From: Microglena sp. YARC
Lineage: Eukaryota > Chlorophyta > Chlorophyceae > Chlamydomonadales > Chlamydomonadaceae
Direction of reading: 5' to 3'
NCBI GenBank assembly: GCA_022414725.1
Contig: CM039464.1
Span: 51,378,921 to 51,442,920 of the forward strand
DNA: 64,000 bases
A model generated the notes under the pieces. It made no database searches, had not been told where the DNA came from, and was given only the letters and a program-made list of their open reading frames with translations. The position numbers and the translations under genes are program-made. Below, one piece after another: positions 20,382-32,082 of this stretch; the stretch's first letter is position 1; each line of letters begins with the position of its first letter.

Positions 20382-23300
20382 ACATATATGTGTGTACAGC
20401 AAAAGCAAGCATTCTGCACCTATATAGCTACGGGGTGGTTATCGTTGTAATCGGTATTTTACCAACCGGACATCTGATTCAGGTTGGTATACGACCGATT
20501 GCAAACTATAACGTGATTCCCAAGGCGTTACCCAGAGGTTCCTGCGACAGGGATTAAACTTAAGTACCTGGAACAAGATTCCGTTGGTGACTGCACTCGG
20601 CTATTCCCTGACCACCCAGGACTCACCGGGTCAACGGGGATCGAGCTGGTGCCGATTGCCGCCAGGGAACTTCAAATGGCCAAATTGGCCAGCGCTTTAG
20701 CGCACTTAATAACAAATAAACTGCGATTTGCAATGTAAAAAGCGCAAAAATTGCTTGCAGCGCCCACAAGGGGTTGCAAAAAACTGCGCTTATTAAGCGC
20801 AGAGGGGGTCGAAAAGTCAGCGCTCAAAAAGCGCAAAATGCGCGCGCTTTTGAATTTAACCCGATTGCCGCCCTTGGGAATCACGTTATGTTGTAATCGG
20901 TAGTATACCAACCGGACATCTGAATCAGATGTCCGGTTGGTATACGACCGATTACAACACTTATCGCAACCCAGAAAGATATGTTAAAAAGAGACAGAGC
21001 TTTCTCCAATGCTCTTCAAGCGATAGGAAAGCCCTTAGACAAAGGAAAGCACAATCATACTCGGCTACTCAGCTAAGACTTAGCTACTCAGCAAAAAGCA
21101 AGCATTACGCACCTTATAGCTTTACAGGCGTGGCTGTTGCAGCCCAGGAAGATATATGAAGGAGAGAAAGAGCTTTCTCCTATGATCTTCAAGCGAAAAG
21201 GAAGCCCTTAAATAAAGGCAGGCACGATCATATTAAGCTACTCAGCTACTTAGCTACCTAGCCACTCAGTAAAAGCAAGCAGGCCGCACCTTGAAAGTTA
21301 CAGGGTTGTTATCACAACCCAAGAAGATGCGCGATCGGAAGGGACCTGAACCTTCACCCGCCATGATCTGCAGATGGGGTGTGTGGGTGGTGGGGTGGGT
21401 GGTGGTGCCGGGGATAGGATGGGGAGTGTGGGTGGTGGAGGAAGACGCGCGATCGGAAGTGACCTGCACCCTCACACACCATGATCTGTAGATGAGGTGG
21501 GTGGGTGGGTGGGGGTGGGGATTAGGGATGGGGCTGATGGTGGGTGGGGTGGGTGGAGGAAGACGCGCGATCGGAACCCTCACACCGCCGGCAGATGGGG
21601 ACCAGAGTTTCCAGATCTAACTTCAGCAGTCTACTCAATACTACGAGTCTCAGCCGAAGAATCTTCCACATCAACCAGTTTATAAAGTATGCCGACAACC
21701 ACTCGAACACCGTCTTCTTCGGAATGCTCCCAGCTTGTCGTGACACTTCTGCTCTGCAGATCCTAGCGCGTTACCCTTCTGAGCCTGGATGCAGACAGCC
21801 GTTCTGATGCTATACCGATAAACTTCTCTTTTCAGTGCACAGGTGGCGTGTGTGCTTCTATAGTGCTCTCCCCTGACCCGGTTATTGGTGAAGTGCTAGG
21901 CCAGGCCATTTCCGGCCCACACAACGTGTGTTATACGGCGTGTTAAGAGCATTCCTATATATCTCTGAGCGCCAACGTGCAGAGTGTGCGTTCTATCCCT
22001 CACATGCTTTTGCCTGTGTAGGGTGAGCGATTCGTTTCTCATCGTAAAACACCGTGATTGGCCTTGCTTTACTATATGTGAAAACATGATCCCTGTCATC
22101 TGCACCCCTCATGTGCGACGAAGTTATGCGTACAAGGGAACATGTAATTTTACGAGGTGGCGGCAATAAGGATTAAGACACTGATCTAATTTGTGCAAGT
22201 ACTCGTTTCGTGAGTTTCAATAAGTAACGTGTACTGATCATTCTCACTTTAATACTGTGGGGGTTGGGGTGGGGGGGCGGGGGTGGGGGGGGCAGATAAG
22301 ACAGACAGAGTTTTCGGTTTCTGTAGGTGGGGGGTGGACTTGCTTTGAATCCCTGATTGACGCTATGGATCGCTGGGTGGTTGGCGTGGGCAAACTGAAT
22401 ACACAGACAGATCCTCGGGTAGTCCTTCTAGGCTCATGGGGAAACTACTTCCTCAGTACCATAAGGATCCCTTAGTCACATGCCAGCACCTATATCTTCT
22501 CTCACTATATCAACAGGTTTCAGCATAGTGATCCACTCCCACTTGCGAGCATACTACCATAAAACATACTCAATTCGATGTCACTTTAGGGGTGTCACCA
22601 GCGGTGGGTGGCCACGACGTCACGTAGAATCGAAGGTTCACTAACAGTTTCCATTAAACAGATGACTGGCGTGACCTCTCAAACTGAGCATTGTCCTAAC
22701 CATCCAAAAGTTAGAAACATCCATGCATCGGCACTGCTCGAACTCATACATGCGTTCGAATCTGGCTGACCACAACGTCAAACAGCCTACTTCACATTAT
22801 TACATCCTACATGTGAGAACAGCACACCCTAGTCAATGACTCGACAGCTAAGAATCTGTGCGTGTGCATGACTTCCTCACCCATTAGACTGACCTATAGT
22901 TGGACCTATGTGACGGTGGGGGAACGGAAACATGGGGAGGGGGGCAGATTACCGGCAATAAGCGACCGCAGATCTCTCTACAGGGGTCTTCAGTGTCTCG
23001 AACATCCGGCGGGGGCGTGTTGTGTGTGACGCGGAAAATTGGCAGAGAGTGTTGGCTATTGCAGCAGGTTAAAGCCAGTTTTACGTAAATCAGACATTAG
23101 GGCCCAGTCTGCTTTTTAATTTTTCTTGTTTCGGGTTTTACATCAGACACAACGACGACCTTAGATATCTAACATTCAATCTACAAACGCAAAGCTGTGA
23201 CTCACTACAACGTATCTCGGGCTCATACTCATTACCGGCGTAGCGCCGGTGAGCAATGGCAAACGGGCAGGCGTGTTAGGAAGCGTCCATTTGCCAAGCT

Positions 23301-26300
23301 TTCGTACAATTCCGCCATGTCTGTCTCTCACATCCTCACAATCTTCGCTACACAGGTGGCGTTCCATAACCGATTTGCCTCAACTTAGGGCTAATTAAAC
23401 TGATCGTATATATTTCACTAGCCAAACCCCACACGTCTATACGCCCATGCATACTGTTTTTCCAACCTCTCCGTTCTTGCAGTCAAAACTATGGGCCGGA
23501 CTACTAACAATTACACCTACCTTACGTCGTCGTAACGGAAACAAACCTTGCCCGGCAAACTCCCCTCCCGCCGGATCCCAGTAAACCGGGGGGCTCCGCC
23601 AGGGCTTTGCTCTTTACCGACTGTATATAGTATGATTATCGCTAGTTTTAGACTTTCACGCGAAAGATTTCCCCCGCATTTCGAGCCGACATTATGGACT
23701 CCCCGTTGCATCCATTCCTATACTCAAATATCGCTTTATAATCTTCTTAAAAAAGAAACACAAAAAAATTAGACAAACATGTATTTATTTTTTTGCAATT
23801 ACCTAAAAACTCATGCCCCTAAAGGCTATACCAAACGTCCCGCTATACCAAAAGCTTTTAAAAGCTCTAAAAAAGCACTATGACGTGTCCCCTGGAGGAC
23901 TCTGCCTGAGAAAACCACTTAACTAGTACACAAAAAAAACCACCACTCAGCTAACACCAAATAATCAGCTACTCAGCTACTTACACTGAAAGAAATGCGA
24001 GCTGCATCCTCCTAGTGCAACAGGTACTTGGCTACTTAGCTACACAAATAATCAGCTACTCAGCTTCTTACACTGAAAGACATGCGAGCTGCATCCTCGT
24101 AGTGCAACAGGTACTTGCGCTACTTAGGTACACAAAATAAATCAGGCTACTGAGCTGTACTTACACTGAAAGACATGCGAGCTGCATCCTCATAGTGCAA
24201 CAGGTTGAGTGTGTATCCTCCGTAGCGTTGAACCTCCTTTGCCTGCAAGCATGTATATCGGTGTGATGTGGGTGAGGGTGTGTGCGTCCGGGTTGGGGGT
24301 TGGTGTTGGGGGGGGGAGTGTGTGCTCTCCCCTGTGTGGGGAGGGGGGGGGTGTGTGTGGGGGGGGGGGGGGTGGGGGGGGGGGGGGGGGGCGAGGGTCA
24401 ACAGGTTTGAGTGTGTATCCTCCGTATCGTTGAACCTCTTTGCCTGCAGACCATGTAATGGGTGCGTTGTGAGTGTGTGGGGTGGGCGTGGATGCGGTGT
24501 TGGTATGTGTGTGGGGTGAGGTGTGTGGGGGTTTATGTGCGTGTTGTGTGTGTAGGGGCGGGGGGGGGAGGGTTAGGGGGGGGTACGACCGAGCGGGAGA
24601 GGGTGCAACAGGTTGAGTGTGTAGCCTCCGTAGCGCTGAACTCCTTTGCCTGCAGCATGTAAGTGTGTGGGGAGGGTGTGAGGTACCCCAAGTGTGGGGT
24701 GCCCACACAATGGGGTGCAGCCTGTGGGTGGTGGGTGAGGAATACCGAGTGTTTGGTATTGCGAACAAGATGGCTAACATCGCAAAACCTGTAGGGGGTG
24801 GTGGGTGTTGTGGGGTAGTTTGTGTGTCACACACCTCGCCAGCCCAGCCGGCCAAACCTTTCCACCTTTGGGGTGGGGGTGGGTGTGGGGGGTGTTGGTA
24901 TACCTCCTTAACCTATGTGTATGTAGGGTGTGATCAACCCAACTGTGCATATGCGCTGGTGGTTCTCACGGACGAAGTAACGCTGTCGGTACAAACTGGG
25001 GAGGGGGGCATTCGCTATCCTATAAGGGTAGCCTATCAGGGGGGCACCATACTTATCCGGCTAACACCTACAATTAAGGGAATAATGCAACACTCACCTC
25101 TCCGGTCAACAGTGTGATGCTGTGTCGCAGACAAGCCGTTGTCCCGAACCTACGCCGTATCGTTGCAACCTCCTGGGGGAGGAAGGCGTCTACGTCCGAG
25201 GTTCCTTGGCGGGGGGGGGGGACTAGCCTACTCTATCACGATCGTGCTGCCGGGGGGGGTAGGTGGGAGGGGGCCGGTCAACTATTCATTCACTAGTGGA
25301 GGTCCATGTATCTGTTGCTCGACTCTAGGGTATTGCAGCCCAGCCAGTTAGTTCAAGAGACCTCTCTTCAGACCAGCCAATCAAATAACCTAAATCTGTT
25401 TGGAACCTCCTTTGCCTGACAAAAGCGGTGTGAACCTGGTGTGTAGGTACAATCACTATCAGTGGACATCTTTTTACATTCTCAAGGCACATCACAGTCT
25501 AAATTGAAAATCCTAACTCCATCAAAGTTTCTTTTACCAACTGTGTGGCACACTTGTAACTCGTTAGTTACACTTTCTCCCTATTGAATCTTCAGGTGTG
25601 GGGTGGATGTGGGGTGGTGTGGAGTGGGGGTGAGCGCAGGTTGGGTGGGTGGTGGGTGAGTGTGTGTGGTGGTTGGTCGGTGCGTGGTGTATCCTCCGTG
25701 GTTTACACCGTGCCACAGATCCAGCTACTCTATTCATGTGTCAGATCCTCCGTAGGCGTTGAGAATCTCCTTTGCCTGCAGCATGTACATGGTGTGGGTG
25801 AGATCTCGGTGGGTGGGTGGATGGCGCGGCTTGGGAGGCTGGGATGGGGTGAGGGTGGTGAGGGTTTGTTGGGTGGGTGGGTTGTGTGAGTGTGTGTGGT
25901 GGTGGTGGTGGGTGGTGTGGGTGAAGTGTGCGGGAGTATGTGTATCCTCCGTAGCGTTGAACTGCTCCTTTGCATGCAGCATGTAATGTGTGCGTATGTG
26001 GGTGTGGGTGGATGTGCGGTGCGTGTGTGGGGTCGTGCGTGCGTGTGCTGCGTGTGTGTTGCGTGCGTCGTGCGTGCGTGTGTGTAGGTGCCGTGCTTGT
26101 GTGGGGTGTTGCGTGGGGGGTGGGGGCTGGTGCGGTGAGGCCAGTGTGTGTGTGTGTGAGAGTGGGGTGTGGGAGTACATGAAAATTGTGTGGGGTAGTC
26201 CTGTTGTCAATATTGTTAGAGAGAGGGTTTGCTACAGAATTCAGCAAATCGACACCCCCCCCCCCCCACGCCACCACACAGCCACACCCCACACATTTAC

Positions 26301-27500
26301 ACACACCAACCCAATTGCCTCCATACACTGTCGAGCAAACTAGCAGCTTAAACCTCCAACTCCCCCCCCCCCCACACACACACACCCCTCACACACACAC
26401 ACACCAAACCCAATTGCTCCATACACTGTCGAGCAAACTAGCCAGCTTAAACCTCCAACTCCCCCCCCCCCCACCACACACACACCACCCCTCTCACACA
26501 CACACACCAAACCCAATTGCTCCATACACTGTCGAGCAATCTCAATATTGTAGGAGAGGGTTCGCTACAGAATTCAGCAAATCAGACATACAACACCATT
26601 CACCAGAATAAGATGGAATCTCGCCGTAAGGAAGCATGTGTGAGATCCTTTGTTTGCATGGGAAGCATGTGGAGGGGTTGTGCTGTGGTCTGTGTGTGTG
26701 CGGGGGGGGGGGGGAAGTAATGTGTGTGATGTGCGTGTGGTGTGTGTGTTGAGGGGGGGAATGGATGACGCCTTACGAGAGAATGTGTGAGATCCTTTGC
26801 TTTACATGGTATGAGGTATGTGGGTGGGTAGGGTGCGAGTAGTATAGTGTTGTAGGTGGGGGTGCCGTGTGTAGGGCGTGTGTGTGTGTGTGTGTGGGGG
26901 AGGGCGGGGGGGGGGTAGGTGGTGTTTTTGTGGGTGGTGTGGGTGGGGTGGGCCCGTGAACGGTGAAGTGGTGCGAGTGTCGTGTGTGTGTGGGTGTGCG
27001 GGTGGCAGCGGTGGGCGGGGACAGGTGATGGTGTGTGCTGTGTGTGTGTGTGGGGGGTGGGGGGGGGGGGTGACAAAGTGGTGTGTGTGTGTGGTGGGGT
27101 GGGGTGGGGGTGGGTGTGAGTGGTGGGTGTGTGTGTGGGGTGTGGGTGGGGTGGGCGGGGGGGTCGTGAGTGGTGTGTGTGTGTGGGGGTGTGGGGGGGG
27201 TGAGTGGTGTGTGTGTGGTGGTGGGTGGGGGGGTGAGTGTGGTGTGTGTGGGGGAGGGGTGGGGGGCGGGGGGGTGTGGTGTGTGTGTGTGTGTGTGGTG
27301 TGTGTGTGGTGGGGGGGGGTGAGGGTGTGTGGGGGGTGAAGTGGTGTGTGGGGTGGGGGGGGAGGGAGGAGTGTGCGCTGTGTGTGGTGGGGTGTGGGGG
27401 GGGGAGTGGTGTGTGTGTGTGGTGGGGTGGGGGGGGGGGGCAGTGTGTTGGTGTGTGTGTGTGGGGGGGAGGGGGGGGGGGGGGGGGAGGAGTGGTGTGT

Positions 27501-27531
<31 letters not shown>

Positions 27532-28509
27532 ATGGATGATGCCTTAAGGAGGAATGTGTGAGATCCTTTGTTTGCATGGTCCAATCCAACCAACAACGGT
27601 TGATCCATTTGTTGTAGAAAAACGAGGTCGGGAGTTCAAATCCCCCCAACTCCATTTTGAAAAAAACTGATTTCTTTCGACCTCATGGTCACCCCCCATC
27701 AAGCTTCTAGGCAGCTCCCAAATATTTCAGGATTTCTGGAGAGCTGACTGTGTCTGCTTTGGGTGCACTTGGTTTGGCTCAAGATTCCAGGCTGGGGAGC
27801 TTCCTAGAAGCTGCTAATAGTACCTAAAAAGTCCTATGCAGCGTCGTAAGCGACGCGGAAAATTGGCGGAGTGCGTTGGCAACGGAACAAAAGGTGGCAA
27901 CGATGGAGCTGACCGAAGCGAGTTAGTTGCGCGACCGTTGGCTGACGTGTCGGGCTTCAAGTGTTTCAGTCAAACGGACAAAATGGGTAAACATGTGGGC
28001 TCCTGCCCCCTTGAAGAGGGGGCTCCGCCAAAAAGCTGTGATGGATCTTACCTTAAGGAAGAATGTGTGAGCTCCTCTGTTGGCATGGTACAAGCCAACC
28101 AACCTCAACACATTACCTCCTCCCTGAGGACAAGCAAGGGGAGAGGGAAGGTGAGAGGGAGGAGAGGGAGAGGGGAGTGGGAGGGGGAGGGGGAGGGGAG
28201 TGGAGGGGAGGGGGAGGACGAGGGGGAGGAGGAGGGGAGGAGAGGAGAGGGTAGGGGAAAGGGAGGAGGGGAAGGAAAGGGGAAGGGGAAGGGCAAGGGC
28301 AAGGCAAGGGCAAGGGCAAGGCAAGGGAAGGGAAGGGGAAGGGGAAGGGGAAGGGGAAGGAAGGGAAGGGAAGGGGAAGGGGAAGGGGAAGGGAAGGGGA
28401 AGGGGAAGGGAAGGGGAAGGGAAGGGAAGGGGAAGGGAAGGGAAGGGGAAGAAGGGAAGGGGAAGGGGAAGGGAAGGGAAGGGGAAGGGGAAGGGGTAAG
28501 GGGTGAGCG

Positions 28510-28548
<39 letters not shown>

Positions 28549-28585
28549 AGGTGAGGTGAGGGGAGAGGGAGGGTGAGGGGGAGGG

Positions 28586-28620
<35 letters not shown>

Positions 28621-29043
28621 GAAGGGAGGGTGAGGGTGAGGGTGAGGGTAGGAAGCCACACCTGCCCCTTGCCCCCTACCACACACACACACCACCTGCC
28701 CCTTTGCCCCTCCTACCACCCACCACCACCACCACCACCTCCTCTTACCTCTAGGGCTGCCTGCTCAGCACCCAACAGGGTATCTGTCCTTGGGGAAGCA
28801 CACAAAGCCCCCCCCCCCCCCCCCCCCCCCCCTACTTCTACCACCACCACCACCACCACCTCCTCACCTCGAGGGCAGCCTGCTCAGCACCCAACAGTGT
28901 TATCTGTCTTTGGGAAGCACACACAGCCCCCACCCCACCCCCTACCTCTACCACCACCACCACCACTACCTCCTCTCACCTCGAGGGCAGCCTGCTCTGG
29001 GCCCAACAGGGTATCTGCTCTTGGGGAAGCACACACAGCCCCC

Positions 29044-29074
<31 letters not shown>

Positions 29075-30124
29075 CACCACCACCACCTCCTCTCACCCCC
29101 AGGGCTGTCTGCTCAGCACCCAGCAGTGTATTAGTCCTGGTGAAGCACCCACAGCCTCCCCCCCCCACCCCCTTACCACCACCACCACCTCCTCTCACCT
29201 CCAGGGCTGCCTGCTCAGCACCCAACAGTGTATAAGTCCTTGGTGAAGCACCCACAGCCTCCCCCCCCACCCCCTACCACCACCTCCTCTCACCTCCAGG
29301 GCAGCCTGCTCTGCGCCCAACAGGTATCTGTCCTTGGGGAAGCACACACAGCCCCCCCACCCCCACCCCCACCCCCACTCTCTACCTCTACCACACCACC
29401 ACCACCACCACCTCCTCCCTCTAGGGCAGTCTGCTCTGCGCCCAACAGGGTATCTGTCCTTGGGGAAGCACCCACGGGGAAGTTAGGAGCATCTTCACGA
29501 GCTACGCTACCATCATCCACTGAACACACGCCCATAGACGAGGTCAACAGAAAGGAGCCGCTTCCATCCCATAGAGACAGCGCCTCCTTCACCTGGAGGC
29601 AGCAGTTTAGGGTTTAGGGTTAGGGTTTTTTCTTGTCTTCACCTGTGGGCAGCGGGTTTGGGTTTTAGTCAGTTGGTTTTGGCTTTGTGGTGCAATTGAT
29701 AATGTTTCCTAGTAAACACCCATAGACGTGGTGAACAGAAAGGAGCCAGTTCCATCCCATAGAGACAGCGCCTCCTTAACCTGTGGGCAGCATTTCAGGG
29801 TTTAGGGTTCAGGGTTCAGGGTTTAGGGTTTAGGGACTTCTTGTCTTGACCTGTGGGCAGCGGGTTAGTGTTTAGGCAGTTGGTTTTGGCTTTGTTGGTG
29901 ATGATAATGTTTCCTAGTAAACACCAATAGATGTGGTGAACAGAAAGGAACCAGTTCCATCCCATAGAGACAGCGCCTCCTTAACCTGTGCCCAGCAGGT
30001 TAAGGTCCAGGGTTCAGGGTTTAGTGTTTTCTTGCCTTCACTTGTGCCCAGCAGGTTAAGGTCCAGGGTTCAGGGTTAAGTGTTTTCTTGCCTTCACCTG
30101 TGGGCAGCGGACGAGAATGATTAT

Positions 30125-30157
<33 letters not shown>

Positions 30158-31705
30158 GTGGCGATAGTGGCGATGATGGTGGTGATGGTTGTGGTGGTTG
30201 TGGTGGTGGTGATGGTGGTGATGGTGGTGATGGTTGTGGTTGTGGTGGTTTGTGGTAAATGGTGTGATGGTGGTGTGATGGTGGTGATTGATTGCCGATG
30301 GTTGTGATGGTGGTGACGGTTGTGATGGTGGTGATGATTGCGATGGTCGTGATGGTTGTGATGGTGGTGACGGTGTTGGTGACGATCATTTTTCCTATTG
30401 AACAAACATGGACGAGGTGAATACAAAGTAAGCGGTACCATCCCTGGTATGTTGTTGTTAGTCTAACTGACATGCAACCAACACCCAACTGACTTACATC
30501 TAACTAACACACACCCAACATCTAACTGACATGCAACCAACACCCAACCAACTTACATCTAACTAACACACACCCAACATCTAACTGACATGCAACCAAC
30601 ACCCAACCGACTTACATCTAACTAACACACACCCAACATCTAACTGACATGCAACCAACACCCAACAGACTTACACCTTACTAACACACAACCAACATCT
30701 AACTGACATGCAACTGACTCCCAACCGACTTACATCTAACTGACATGCAACCAACACCCAACCGACTTACATCTTACTGACAAGCAACCAACTTCCAACC
30801 GACTTACATCTCCGGCATAGCCTCCCTCCTTGTCTTTGCTACCAGAGGGCGGGGCGCTGAAAAGGACATTGGCGTACTTCTTCCCAGCAGACAGTACATC
30901 CTCCCTCACATGTGCCTCCAAGCCAAGCGATTTAAGCCTGATGATAGATGGTTATGGATTATGGGTTATGGCTTTGGAGTTAGAGGTTAGCGGTTTGGAG
31001 TATGGGGTCCGAGGTTTTGGAATTGAGAAGGGTGGCGGGGTGGGTGGTCGCTTTTTTTGCATGGGTGGGTGCCTAGGGGTGTGGTGGGTGTGTGATTGAT
31101 TGGTTGATAGATTGACTGTTTGATTTGCTGTACACAGAGGTAATGAACATGCACGTGCAAAGTACACACGCACACACACGCACACACAAACACAAACACA
31201 CACATGCACACACGCACACACAAGCACAAACACACAAAACATACATATCCATACTCACATGCACACAACACACATGCCCCAATTTCACAAATTCACACAT
31301 GTTCACACTCACACTCACACTCGCACAAACCCACCCACACACACACATGCCAACACATAAATTCACACACACACACACACACACACAAACATTTTCACAA
31401 ATATTCACCCACACCCACACAAAACACACATGCTCACACTCACACATACGCACATACACACACATGCTTACACACATGCTCTCCCCCCCCCCCCCCCCCC
31501 CCCCAACACACACACACACATTCACACAAAACATGCCACACACATGCTCACATTACATAGACATGCTCACACACATGCTCATACTTCCCCACCCCCACCC
31601 CCCCACCCCCCCCAACACACACACACACACACAAAACACACATGCTGACACTCACACACATGCACATACACACACATGCTCACACTCTCACCCCCCCCAC
31701 CACCA

Positions 31706-31740
<35 letters not shown>

Positions 31741-31835
31741 TACTCACACACATGCTCGCACCACACCAACACCACAAACACACTCACCTTGGCATGGTTA
31801 CTGTCTGTTTTGGTCATGCCCACACACATGCTCAC

Positions 31836-31897
<62 letters not shown>

Positions 31898-32050
31898 CTT
31901 GCATGGTTGCTGTCCGTGATGGTCATGTCCACACACATGCTCACACAGTCACACTCTGTCACACACACACCTTGCACGGTTGCTGTCCGCGATGGTCATG
32001 CCCACTCACATTCACACACACATGCCCACATACATGCTCACACAGTCACA

Positions 32051-32082
<32 letters not shown>

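Noticed and set aside
26600..27655. 351-residue minus-strand frame rich in H, T, P
   Set aside because: Shadow of (GT)n on the other strand; the embedded [12 protein letters not shown] pieces are partial exon 4 copies, not one protein.
28630..29235. Plus-strand P/T-rich frames with [16 protein letters not shown] repeats
   Set aside because: They are antisense to the SDR exon 3 copies; donors and family motifs fit only the minus strand.
29600..29835. Interstitial telomere array
   Set aside because: Only a few imperfect TTTAGGG/TTCAGGG units; too short and degenerate to indicate a former chromosome end.
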